DNA of 64,000 bases from Adiantum capillus-veneris. Its lineage: Eukaryota; Streptophyta; Polypodiopsida; Polypodiales; Pteridaceae. Each line of letters begins with the position of its first letter. The stretch's first letter is position 1. Below the pieces are notes generated by a model that was given only the letters and a program-made list of their open reading frames with translations, was not told the origin of the DNA and made no database searches. The stretch spans positions 80,924,343 to 80,988,342 of the forward strand of contig CM043950.1 in NCBI GenBank assembly GCA_014529385.2. The letters are read 5' to 3'. This document shows, piece after piece, positions 22,838 through 33,720 of the stretch. Position numbers and translations under genes: made by a program.

Positions 22838-24054
22838 AACATGACATGCAAATTGACATTTAGCATCTAACACTAAAGGAAATAAGAGCATGAGTAATTT
22901 GGCAACGGTGGTACTGCTAAAAGGGATATACATTTAAAAATAATTGTGATGTTTATAGGGGGAGACAAAGTAAGAGCATTGATAAATAGAGATTATAGGG
23001 ATAATTTTTGAGACACATTTTAAAATTTTTATTATCTTTATGGGAGGATACAAAGTTATGTGCATCAAATAATAGAGATTGATGTTAGAAATCAACATGT
23101 TGTTGATTTAAATAAAATAGCAAGTAATTTAATGTGCACCAATCTATTTGATGTAAATTTTGCTAATGGAGTATGGTCACAATATATGACAAAAGAAAGA
23201 AAGAGGATGTTGTGTTAGTAGAGAGAGAACAACAACTTTCAATGAGACATATACGACAGTGGCAAGGAGAACTTAAATCTTTCTTGTTTGTTTCAGGATC
23301 ATGTATTTCTTGTAGTGAGGGGGGTGAGCTCGCAAACTGAACCAAAGGAAGTAAAGCGCATGATTCTAAAACAAGCAAATGGATAAATCATCAATGAACT
23401 ACAACAAGGAATGAAGTTCTTTATTGACCTGCAGTGGTGTACCGGTGCTCTTTAATTGTCCAATCTACAGGCCAATATTTGAGTCAAGCTAAAAAAGAAA
23501 TGTAAATAGCTAAACATTGCGTCTTGCAATGAAACATCATAATTAAAGTTGCAAACTATCTAGTGCACGTCATGCAAAAGTGCCATACAAAAGTATGGTG
23601 GAGAGTTGGCACTTTGGTCTGTCCAAAAATTATAAGAAACAAAATCCGTGCCCTGCCTCGTAGCGTTTATGTGTTGCACAAAGAAAACACATAGGCATCA
23701 AAATTTGGATGCAGATTACGAACCTTGCAGTGTTGTCGAGTTGGAGTCACACTTGTGCAATTGAAACGTCCAGTGTTGTGAATATATGTCCTCCCAACCA
23801 AACACAAAACACACATTAAGACAAATACATGAGATGTACTATATTGATTAAGCTTAAAGAGAAGTAGATCTAATTTTATGTTTTATGTCAAGTTCCGCTA
23901 CAAGGAGTTATGGGTGCTTTTTGGTAGATTTTCCCTTGTTAAAATTGCACTATCTCCCTCTGGTCGGTCATCAACTCCTTCTCCTAACTTATGTTGTAGC
24001 GAGCTTCCTATTTGCAGTGCATAGTCTCCTTGTAGAAAAAGCATGTCCTCTCCT
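22838..24054 (+). repeat. Tandem duplication, copy 1 (1217 bp)
   Basis: The unit starts AACATGACATGC and ends CATGTCCTCTCCT, and is followed directly by copy 2. Landmarks recur in order, including GTCAAGCTAAAAAAG, GCCATACAAAAGTATGG and CTCCTTGTAGA. It contains TGTATTTCTTGTAGTG at about 23302-23317, whose reverse complement begins CACTACAAGAAAT like a CACTA end. No gene is recognised. Confidence 0.9.
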
Positions 24055-25297
24055 AACATGACATGCAAATTGACATTTAGCATCTAGCACTAAAGGAAAT
24101 AAGAGCATGAGTAATTTGGCAACGGCTGTACTACTGAAAGGGATATACATTTAGAAAGAGTTGTTATGTTTATGGGGGGAGACAAAGTAAGTGCATCAAT
24201 TTATAGAGATTATAGGGATAATTTTTGAGAGAATTAGTTGAGTTTTGAAGAGAAGGAGACACATTTTAAAAATTTTATTATCTTTATGGTAGGATACATA
24301 GTTATGTGCATCAAATAATAGAGATTGATGTTAGAAATGTTGTTGGTTTAAATAAAATAACAAGTAATTTAATAGTAAACCAATCTATTCGATGTAAATT
24401 TTGCTAATGGATTATGGTCACAATATATGACAAAAGAAAGAAAGAGGATGTTGTGTTAGCAGAGAGAGAACAGCAACTTTCAATGAGACATATACGACAG
24501 TGGCAAGGAGAACTTAAATCTTTCTTGTTTGTTTCAGGAACATGTATTTCTTGCAGTGAGGGGGATGAGCTCGCAAACTAAACCAAAGGAAGTAAAGTGC
24601 AGAATTCTAAAACAAGCAAATGGATAAAGCATCAATGAACTACAACAAGGAATGAATTTCTTTACTAACCTATAGTGGTGTACCGGTGCTCTTCAATTGT
24701 CCAATCTACAGGACGATATTTGAGTCAAGCTAAAAAAAGAAATGTAAATAACTAAACATTACGTCTTGCAATGAAACATCATAATTGAAATTGTAAAGTA
24801 TCTAGTGCAGGTCATGCAAAAGTGCCATACAAAAGTATGGGGGAGAGTTGGCACTTTGGTCTGTCCAAAAATTATAAGAATCAGGAAGCCGTGCCCTGCC
24901 TTGTAGCGTTTATGTGCTGCACCAAGAAAACACATAGGCATCAAAATTTGGATGCAAATTACGAACCTTGCAGTGTTGTCGAGTTGGAGTCACGCTTGTG
25001 CAATTGAAACATCTAGTGTTGTGAATATATGTCCTCCCTGTCAGACACAAAACACACATTAAGACAAATACATGAGATGTACCATATTGATTAAGCTTAA
25101 AGAGAAGAAGATCTAATTTTATGTTCTATGTCAAGGTCCTCTACAAGGAGTTATGGATGCTTTTTGGTAGATTTTCCCTTGTTGAAATTACACTATCTCC
25201 CTCTGGTCGGTCATCAACTCCTTCTCCTACCTTATGTTGTAGCCAACTTCCTATTTGCAGTGCATAGTCTCCTTGTAGACCAAGCATGTCCTCTCCT
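24055..25297 (+). repeat. Tandem duplication, copy 2 (about 1243 bp)
   Basis: A head-to-tail copy of 22838-24054 with scattered substitutions and indels, including a 30-bp-scale insertion near 24240. The CACTA-like motif reads CTTGCAGTG here (near 24549), with one base changed. Sequence becomes unique after about 25297. Confidence 0.9.
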
Positions 25298-25939
25298 CAT
25301 GTATGCAACTTCTTGGCCAAGCAATAGCTTGCTATCACACATAGGGTTTGTTCTTGAGAACTCACACCATATTAGAGAGTTTGAGACTTCAGAGCCAATT
25401 TGGGAATCACCAATGTCTTGAAGATTTGGCCATATGGACAAATCTCACATTGTTTTTTTAAGGTCAAAGCCTTTCACAAGGTAGTACTTGAAAATCTCTT
25501 CTAAGCCATGCTCTCAAATATTTGGCTAAGATTTGACCACGTGGTCAAATCTTAAGCTTGTTTTGAAAGTGGGAATTGGGAAATTCCCAAATTCACTAAT
25601 ATGGTGTAACTTCCATCCTATGCCTATGTGAACTATCTTTAAAGGTGCTACTCTCACGCACTCTAGTGGGAAGCAACCCTACACTTTTCATGACTACCAA
25701 TGTGCCTCAGTACCTCTTATCTAAGAGTGAAACCTCCTATGCCCTGTATTAGGACATATAGCCTGATGCTACACTCTCCTAAGTGCTATATAAGCACATA
25801 GCTCATTGTACAAACTATATACACACATTGTCAATCTAGCTATTTTGTGTTATTTTGTACATTAATTTCTTACGTCAATTTTAAATTAGCATGTTAACGT
25901 AAATACTAATTATGAATGTGACTAATCATTATCCGCCAG
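25298..25939. other. No recognised gene
   Basis: Non-coding. A TATATAAG motif at about 25789, followed by pyrimidine-rich sequence, resembles an LTR or promoter fragment but has no partner here. The 3' end abuts the transposase fragment. Confidence 0.35.
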
Positions 25940-26368
25940 GACTGCAAGTCTTACAATGGAAAAGGTGAACATGGCGGCGTTGGAGTAGTCATAAAGAGGG
26001 CATTGACCCATGAGTAGTTGAAGGTGGATGGACACCCCTTGCATAATGCAGCAATTGTGGTAAATCACCTCACCATAATGAACAATAGGAAAGGTTGTTG
26101 GTCATCCAAGAATAAATTTGATAGGGTCTTCTGGGAAATCAAGGTTGGTTATGTGCCGAGAGATATACAATGGGATTGCATGCCAGTGAGTGGATCACAT
26201 TCCTTGCATTGTGTGAATGGTTTCTCTGCTACAGATATGACTGCACTGAGGTGTAGAAACTTGCCTTTCTTCTGTCATGCTTTTGTGCATGGACAATGGA
26301 GAATATGTGCAAACAAAGCCCACATAGAAGCATGGAGATATTTGAAGATCCTACCTCAGAGATTCAAG
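25940..26368 (+). pseudogene. Unclassified transposase, C-terminal fragment
   Basis: One frame carries GKGEHGGVGVVIKRAL, the counterpart of the HGKG..DG.G..VKR segment of this transposase family. It continues through HPLHNAAIVVNHL and GSHSLHCVNGF to RNLPFFCHAFVHGQW and NKAHIEAW. The same final block occurs at 32590-32700 in the larger copy. The initial His of the HGKG box is replaced (Asn). There is an in-frame TAG near 26014. The exon ends at a strong splice-donor match, AAG followed by GTAAGT at 26369, so the parent gene was probably spliced. No following exon was found adjacent. Confidence 0.65.
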
Positions 26369-26392
26369 GTAAGTTCTAGCATCAAAATTTGA

Positions 26393-27474
26393 AGTTGTTT
26401 TCTTCAAAATCTCACGATATGCTTATAATACATGAAGAGATTGCATGTTCAATGTTGGTAAATGTAAAGTGATGGATATTACCATCACAAAAAAAGAATA
26501 TACACGTCAAGGCCTAGTTTCCATGCTCGTTGTAAGCTATAAATGAAAACTTGTAATTGGAAAGATGTTGACAAAGAGGAAATTTTGTACCTTTTAAAGC
26601 TCTTTCCATAAAATTGACAATGCTTTAGTGCAATTTTATGATCCAATGTGATTCTATAGATCAATATCAAGAAACTATATATTTTGGGGGCTCCAAACTG
26701 CATAAATGTTGCTACTTGACTCCTATCTTCAAATTTCCATTATATAAAAATCCTCAAAAATATTAAATTCAATTCAACAACTAAGAAAACAACATTCTAG
26801 TTGCTCCAATCGTGTCCATATCATGCATCTTGATGCATTTAGTTGATATTCACAAAAAGTTTATAGTTCATCTGGAATTCTATAGCTATTATCTCAAGAA
26901 CAAAAAGTGAGAATTTCTACTATGTGCAGTTTTTAATTTCTTAGATGTTCCATTGTTTGTATCTCACAAAAACATCAAATCTTGTTATCTTAAGTGCTAA
27001 ATGGATAGAATGACTATATGTGTGACAGGTGATAACTTAAAAGTACATTAAAAGTGTGTATTATTTTGGTTACGAGCGATGGAATAAAATGTCTTATCAA
27101 TTCCACACAACTTTACAAAATTTAAAATACTCTTAAAAAAAGATTTCTTGCACATGAAACTTGCAAGAATGCGTATCATAGTTATGAAATAATAGCTAGA
27201 GAATTTCGTAGGGTCTATTCATTTTTTTCAAGCATATAAGGTTAGTTTCTTCAAAACACTGAGTGCACTTTTACGTAGGTACTCTTTATGTGTGTGGTTC
27301 TATATGATGTTAGCATCAAAATTGCATAGTTATATTTTTAACACCCATCACACTTTAACTCCCATATTCAAACTTCTCGAGAGGGTTTGTCAAGACACAT
27401 TTTCTAGTTCCCATAGAATTTTATTTAAAATCGACAAAAAAGTACGTTGAGCTGTCCTATACCAAACTATTGTT
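26393..27474. other. AT-rich non-coding, nothing recognised
   Basis: No frame, repeat or RNA signal that I can support. The region ends where the next quasi-palindrome array starts. Confidence 0.45.
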
Positions 27475-28380
27475 AACACCCTTTATGCTAGTTAACACAC
27501 CTAGTATGCTCACTAGCATTTTGAGTATGATGTTTAACACAAGGTTTATGCTAGTTAGCATCTAGTATGGTGGGTGTGTTGTTTAGCGTAATGAGTATGC
27601 TCGTTAGCATGCCTAGTAATCTTAGAGAGTATCCCGGTTAACAAAATATGCTAATGAACACCCTTTATGCTAGCAAGCATATCTAGTATGCTCACCAGGA
27701 TTTTGAGTATGTTGTTTAACACAAGGTTTATGCTAGTTAGCATTCCTAGTATGATAGGTATGCTATTTAGCATGCCTAGTAACCTACCTAGCATACAGAC
27801 TATGCTAGTTAACACAATATGTATGCTAATTAACACCATAGTAATCTTATAAAGTATGTTGGTTAAAACAATATGTATGCTAATTAACATCCTTTATGCT
27901 AGTTATCATACCTAGTATGCTCACCAGCATGCTAAGTATGTTGTTTAACACAATGTATGCTAGTTAACACCCTTTATTCTAGTAAACATACCTAGTATTC
28001 TCATTAGCATGCTGCGTATGCTGTCTACACAAGGTTTATGCTAGTTATCATTCCTTATATGTTGTTTAGCATAATGAGTATGCTAGTTAGTATGCCTAGT
28101 AATCTACCTAGAATACAAAGCATGTTGGTTAACACATTATGTATGCTAATCAACACCATTTATGCTAGTTAACATATATATTATGCTCACCAGCATGCCT
28201 GACATACCTTGTGTGCTGGTTAGCATACATGCTATGCTATTCACATATTCTTGTTGGCACACTGAGTATGCTAGTTAGTATATCTATTATTCTAATGAAA
28301 ACACTATATATGGTAGTCAACACACCCTGTTACATGCATGTTAAGATGTTGAATGTGCTATTTAACACTCCAATTTGTTT
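27475..28380 (-). repeat. Large quasi-palindrome array, GTTAG orientation
   Basis: Roughly 30 degenerate copies of TATGCTAGTTAGCATA, the reverse complement of the unit in the other three arrays, at about 20-21-bp spacing or multiples. It lies immediately before the central exon of the transposase copy at 28455, so it is either subterminal or intronic to that gene. Relative to the gene it has the same orientation as the array next to the minus-strand N-terminal exon at 19870. Confidence 0.88.
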
Positions 28381-28454
28381 TCATGGACATGTCGGATGTC
28401 CTAGGTAACAATATGTATGTTCGTATTTGGATTCATCTATCCTACTACACATAG

Positions 28455-29710
28455 TAGTCAAATCTGGATATTGCAGGTTGAGCTCTTTCACAGATTCAAA
28501 TAAAAAAATCCATATGGCAAGATTGGCATAAGAATTTTTGAGAAGTTGAAGCCATTCTTTTGCAAGGAGTTGAAGGATAGATACACATGGTGTTGCAAAT
28601 ACCATGCGAAGATGTCCTTTTTAAAGGACTAACTGAATCACATGCCCTCTTGTGACTTTGGGCTGCATGATGCAGGTTGTGACTGTCCATGCAGTATTTG
28701 TGCCATAGGCTAGAACGTTAGTAAGGATTGGTTGGCTTCACATCACACGCTCAAAGGTGTGAAACAAATGTGGGATTTGGTTCTTTGTCCAAAGACAACA
28801 GATGCAATTTTCCATAGAAGAGAATTCATAATGGGAGATTGTAAGATATGTGGAGTTAAGAGGCTAGAATTATGTTGCTTGGAGATAGCAAACCCAGGTA
28901 AGAGTATTACTATGAAATTATTTGCATATGTAGAAGCCAAAAACAAGCATGGAAATAGTAAAAAAAGAAAAGATCTTTTGCATAAATGAATGCAGTGTTG
29001 GGAGTTTTTGGAACTCTTGAAGACCAAGTTGAAGCTCTTCATCACTCATAACTATGTAGCTCGATGGCAAGGACAACAGTTCAAGGATTTTCTATTTTGG
29101 TTTTTGAATGATGTGTTGACTCAGTTGTTGATTTTGTGGAGAATTATACCTTTGAGGATCAAAATGAGATTCAATCAATGCATTTGTCAGGTAACCGTTT
29201 TTGTACACATAGCATACTACCAAAAGGAAGGGGAGGTAGTCAAAACAATCCACTTCTTTAGACAACAAGGTACATGACACATTGTTTGTGCAACATTGCT
29301 TCATGCTACACCATGACTGGTTACAACAAGAGGGTGTCACTCATAAGCAACATTGGGTGTGGTCTAATGGTGCGGCCTCGCAGTTTGAGGGAGATAAGAC
29401 TTTCTATTTTGTTGCAAGATATGCTGGACTCACATGTATTGGGATGAGTTGGTTTTTTTTTCGATCAGGGCAGGACAAGGATGAGGATGATGGTCTAGGA
29501 GAAATTGTGAAAAGAACCTAGAACTATTTTGTGATGTGCAATAGATGTGGTTGCTTATTGCCAAGCCAACCTGTTGTAGGGAGCATGTGCAACATATCCT
29601 TCAATGGAAATGGAATGCATGTGCATGTGTGTTCTGGGAGGTTAAAGAGGGGGATGTGAACAAGGAAGTCAAACTGAATTGTGCCACTGTGGAAAAATAT
29701 TGCTCTCCGC
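28455..29710 (+). pseudogene. Unclassified transposase, central part
   Basis: A candidate acceptor (TTGCAG) opens a frame with FEKLKPFFCKELKDRY, WCCKYHAKM, a Cys-rich stretch (CDCPCSIC), MWDLVLCPK, GDCKICGVKRLELCCLE, and KLKLFITHNYVARWQ. After a frameshift near 29118 comes VVDFVENYTFEDQNEIQS, then after another QVTVFVHIAYYQ. The block from 29256 has VQHCFMLHHDWLQ, WSNGAASQF and DGLGEIVKR. These DF.ENY, S.GAA.QF and DG.G..VKR blocks resemble the catalytic core of an uncharacterised DDE-like transposase family. Stops (about 28491, 28659, 28710 and 28987) and frameshifts show it is dead. The HGKG box reads GQDKD. The frame is interrupted at 29710 by a solo LTR and resumes at 32587. Confidence 0.7.
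29706..29710 (+). repeat. Target-site duplication TCCGC, left
   Basis: TCCGC directly precedes the LTR end TGTGAGGTC and recurs directly after its other end at 32582-32586. Confidence 0.9.
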
Positions 29711-30302
29711 TGTGAGGTCCCCACCTCGCCGTTTCCAATGGCGGATCTGATGGTGAACCCGGTGGCCACTAGATCTATTGCGGAAGCAAACAAAATGGTT
29801 CAGGGTTCGACTAGCGGACGATCTCTCATCACAAAGTGAGTTGAGTTTGAGCCTACTAGCAGGGAGATCTAGCTCCACCTCACAGGAGAAGCGTACTTGA
29901 ACTATCTAGCGATCCTAAGACCCACCTTCCAAGAGGAGAGAAACCTCGAGTGCCTTTTTCCCCATGTTTCAGAGGCACGTACTCTCGAGAATTCCCCGAT
30001 CTAGGGGCAATGAGTATTACTAATATCGAGTAAGCACTATGGGGACAGAGAGTTCCCGACCAATCGGAACCACCCATCTCGTAGGCATTGGCAACCTGAG
30101 CCAAGCCCCCACTTTCCACCCCCACACTCACACTTCCTTGTGTGACCTATTTACTACCACAAAGGTTGTTCAACATAAAGATTCTTTGTTTAATTCCAAA
30201 TCACATTGTTCGTTAATACAGCCCTTCAACCTGTATTGGAAACAACACCAAGACAGAATTCTAGTAAAAATTTCTACTCAAACTTATTCATAAAAGTTCC
30301 AA

Positions 30303-30460
30303 TGTTCTGGAGGTACAACATCCCCCCTCCAGCGAGAGTTCACTCCTCTCATTGTCGCCTAGCTGCCCATACAACTAGGTATGTTCTGGAGGTACAACAT
30401 CCCCCCTCCAGCGAGAGTTCACTCCTCTCGTTGTCGCCTAGCTGCCCATACAACTAGGTA
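30303..30460 (+). repeat. Two tandem 79-bp units in the solo LTR
   Basis: TGTTCTGGAGGTACAACAT at 30303 and 30382 start two nearly identical 79-bp copies with CCCCCCTCCAGCGAGAG. Confidence 0.92.
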
Positions 30461-30464
30461 TGTC

Positions 30465-30580
30465 CACCGCATAGAAAGCATGTCATGGACACTCCCACCG
30501 CATAGAAAGCAAGACGTGGGTTCCCACCGCATAGAAAGCAAGTCGTGGGTATGCACCGCATAGAAAGCAAGTCGTGGATT
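30465..30580 (+). repeat. Four tandem ~30-bp units in the solo LTR
   Basis: CACCGCATAGAAAGCA recurs at about 30465, 30496, 30525 and 30554 with GTCGTGG-type spacers. Confidence 0.92.
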
Positions 30581-30842
30581 CAAGAGCCCTTAACGAGGAA
30601 CTCTGCCCCCTGTGATCAGTAGGGGGGTCAGGACTGATTCAACATTGGAAATAAAATGAACATGTCGAGCTAAATTTTCCCTAGCATACATTCTTTCCTA
30701 ATTGCAACTAGCATACCCATCAATCATTTTCTTTCTACTTTAGAACTTAATGTACAATGAATTCAACGCCGAGGTTTCCGTCGGATTTCTCCAACATGTT
30801 TGGGGATATTTTCATTCCTAACTAAACGTGTGCAATGTTAAA

Positions 30843-31013
30843 TTAAAAAACTTGAATGAAATTATGATCTACCTCTTCCATTTCTTCGTCGATGGCCCGT
30901 GAGATGGCCGGTATTTGTTCCTCCATGGGAGCTTTTCCCTTTCCGTTCACCTTGCTCGTTCCTGCTTCGTGGTCGTGGGCTCCACCAAAGCGAGTCCTCT
31001 TAACCGGGGCCAT
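30843..31013 (-). CDS. Small ORF in the solo LTR, unknown function
   Basis: The minus strand opens at an ATG (31013) and runs 56 codons: MAPVKRTRFGG, then a Lys/Gly stretch (KVNGKGKAPMEEQ) and IPAISRAIDEEMEEVDHN before TAA. It is well composed and lies about 900 bp downstream of the LTR TATA box. It could be a gag-like leader peptide, or a first exon, since GAAGAG GTAGAT near its end could be a donor. I do not recognise it. Confidence 0.35.
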   Translation of the reverse strand: MAPVKRTRFGGAHDHEAGTSKVNGKGKAPMEEQIPAISRAIDEEMEEVDHNFIQVF

Positions 31014-31819
31014 TTTAAACTCACTACTTTAAGTAATTAACTTGGGGAAAAGAGGTAATGTCCGTAAGCGTCATAACAAGCCAAATGATAGATTAGCAAC
31101 ATCGAACAATGCCTGCTACATGAGAGGTTTAGATTTTTCCATATAGCAATCATTATGGACGACACATAATCCTATGGGAACCGGCTCTAAAGATAATTAC
31201 TCAGCTTACATGATTAAGAATAATAGGATTTCACTAATGGAATTACTAGAGAGATGAATTAAGCATGATTAATCTCTTTCCTAGCAATTAGAGGGTGCAG
31301 AATCACCGCATGCATAGGTGTGAGAAAAACCACCTCTTAGAGACTTAATGACAGATTAATCTTACCTTAATTATATCTTATTGCATAACAGAGATGGATC
31401 TGAATCAGCTACAATATTAATGCGTGATAGAAAGAGTGATTCTCATCAATCTACACAATTACCAGCTTATCGATTAATTTCTATGCTACCTAGAGAGAGA
31501 AAATTCTAATAATCGTGCACTAATCATTAATTAAGAGTGATGAATGGCTGATAATTCAGCTATGGGATGATGATTACATAATAGAATATGGTTAAGGAGA
31601 ATTTAGAGAGTAATTATAGAGAATTACGACTAGGAATAAGCATAATAGACAAGAAATTTAGATGGTAATGAAAAGGATTTGCAGAAAGCATTAATTAAAC
31701 CGTGGTTACCGTGATTAAGGGATGATAATCCTCTCGATTCTTTGATCTAATCAAACTTCTTGAGGCGAGAATTCGACAGCACCTCCCTCCTTGCTTCTCC
31801 TTCAAAAGGTGTGTGTTCC

Positions 31820-31915
31820 GGCAGCACCTTCCCAGAGTGTGTGTAGGTGTGTGTGTGTGTGCACTGTGTGTGTGTGTGAGCACATGTGTGTGTGTGTGTG
31901 TGTGTGTCTGTGCAG
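31820..31915. repeat. (GT)n-rich tract
   Basis: Three interrupted GT runs within about 95 bp, located just downstream of the putative LTR TATA box on the minus strand. Confidence 0.9.
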
Positions 31916-31919
31916 GCCT

Positions 31920-31930
31920 TTAAATAGGCT
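31920..31930 (-). promoter_or_regulatory. TATTTAAA box of the solo LTR
   Basis: The minus strand has CCTATTTAAAGGC about 655 bp from the LTR start. It supports the minus orientation. Confidence 0.5.
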
Positions 31931-32581
31931 CCTACAGGCTGAAAATCGACCAGCCCTGCTATTAGCAACTGGAGGAGCACTCAGTTCACTGCATTGGCAA
32001 GTCTAGTTGCCTACTCACCAAGTGTCAGGTTGGCTAGTTTAACTGACTCTAAGACTTAGTTACTGGCTAGGAAACTCTCCTAGGACTCCCACAAAGCAAA
32101 AGGGCGCCCCCTAGCTGCTAAAGCTGATCTGGAGTGGGCTGGAACCTGTTCCCACACAGTCCCGTGCCCCCGATACCTCCCCGGACATTTTTTAGGAAAA
32201 TTGGTTATAGGCTAAAACGGGTCATACGAGTCGGATTTTGATGCCGAAAATTGCTATAGCAAGCTCTAACTAAGGCATACTGACCCGAGTACATGCCATA
32301 TTTAGCAGCCCCCGGGGTCCGAAAATGCATTTTTTTGAAATTCGGGGTACGGGTGCAGTTTTTCGAGACGATCAGAACTGGACGGGTCGGGTGACCAAAA
32401 ACTTACTATTTTTGGAATTTTTTTACAAAAATTATTTTAATTCACATTTCGGAGCTTTAAAACATTCTAAACATCATGGCACTGACAGAACCTGAAAAAC
32501 TGCTAAAAATAGTAACTTATTCCATTATATTCAGTTCATGGTACAAGGGTTCTCTTTTTGATCGCGGTCAGAGACCTTACA

Positions 32582-32586
32582 TCCGC
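32582..32586 (+). repeat. Target-site duplication TCCGC, right
   Basis: An exact copy of 29706-29710, directly after the terminal ACA of the LTR. Deleting the LTR and one copy leaves the transposase sequence continuous. Confidence 0.9.
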
Positions 32587-33141
32587 ATGCTTTCCGGGAT
32601 CACAACCTGCATGATCCAACTGCCCTTTCAACAAGAAACATGGAATGATTCTGTGATGCATGCATGCATGGAAGGTGGAATTTATACATCAATAAAGCTC
32701 ACATACAGGCTTGGGATCATCATATTTTGTTTCCATTACCTGATGTGGTTGTGGTAGATTCTAAGCCAGCAGATGAAGTTCCGACATAGGAAATCATTGA
32801 CTATGATGACTTCACATATGAAGATCATCATGATGTGTTGAGTAGCACTCTATGTGCTGGCAGCACTTTTGTTGTAAATCTAGATGCTTCAACTAATGCC
32901 GAGGATGTGGATTTCTACTTGGTCAAGTGTGTTGGAGCAAAGGAGAAGGTGGAGAATGGAGCAATGCAATTGACAAACGCGCATATGTTGTGCAAGGACA
33001 AGCAGCCCATCGTCCACCTACTTTCACATCTAGTGTGATGTATCAAAATACCTATGGAGCACATTCAAGGAGAAGGCATGTGTACACAATGACCCCAAAA
33101 AGCTATGAAGAAATCTATAATAGCATGCCCTGTAGCTTTTA
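32587..33141 (+). pseudogene. Unclassified transposase, C-terminal part
   Basis: This continues the gene cut at 29710. It has HDPTALSTRNM and a CMHGRW..YINKAHIQAW block paralogous to the end of 25940-26368. Next come PLPDVVVVDSKPADEV, AGSTFVVNL and VDFYLVKCVGAKEKVENG. After a frame change it ends AYVVQGQA, then SSVMYQNTYGA and VYTMTPKSYEEIYNS. These are the C-terminal blocks I associate with the same uncharacterised family. The frame changes near 32660 and 32950 and has a stop near 32788. The next array starts about 130 bp downstream. Confidence 0.65.
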
Positions 33142-33269
33142 ATTTGTAACCATTGGATTTTCAATATACCATTGATGCAAATAATCAAATTTTATCATAA
33201 AGTTGGTAATGTGTCTCTTGTGCACACATTGTATACACGGATTTGGTGTTTATAATAACAACCAGTAAC

Positions 33270-33720
33270 TGTGCATGCTAGCTAGCACACACAATATACT
33301 ATGCTATCAAGCATACATAGAATAACTAGCATGTATGCTAACTAGCAAAACTAGATATAGTAGCTAGGTTAATTGGGTATACTAGCCACCATAGCCACTA
33401 TGCTAACTAACATAAATAGCATGTATGATAACTAGCATACACTGTAGCATTTATGCTAACCATCATAAGTAGGTATGCTAAATAACATAAGTGGGTATGC
33501 TAACTAAACACAGTATGCTAGCCACCATACCCCCATGCTAGCTAGCATACAAACTGTACTAAACAAGCATACATAACATAATTAGCATGTATGATGACTA
33601 GCATACACAGAAGCATGTCTGTTGACTAACATAATCGGGTATGCTAACTAGCATACAAAGTACCATTTATGCTAGTTATAACTATCTATACTATCAAAAA
33701 ATTGGATAAGTCAACCAGCT
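33270..33720 (+). repeat. Quasi-palindrome array, CTAAC orientation
   Basis: About 18 degenerate TATGCTAACTAGCATA copies follow the transposase C-terminus. They are in inverse orientation to the array on the other side of this copy (27475-28380). Confidence 0.87.

Larger units (their letters stand above)
29711..32581 (-). mobile_element. Solo LTR (2871 bp) inside the transposase
   Basis: The element starts TGTGAGGTC and ends GACCTTACA on the plus strand, so the termini are an inverted repeat bounded by TG and CA. It is flanked by the perfect 5-bp duplication TCCGC. Minus orientation is favoured: the minus strand begins TGTAAGGTCTCT, identical for 12 bases to the chromovirus LTR at 7262, and has a TATTTAAA box about 655 bp in, close to the offset seen there. 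No internal repeat of either end is present, so two LTRs are not visible. A short non-autonomous element is the alternative to a solo LTR. Confidence 0.82.

Noticed and set aside
27475-28380. CRISPR-like or centromeric satellite reading of the arrays
   Set aside because: There are no spacers of constant length between exact repeats, no cas genes, and the monomer is far shorter than plant centromeric satellites.
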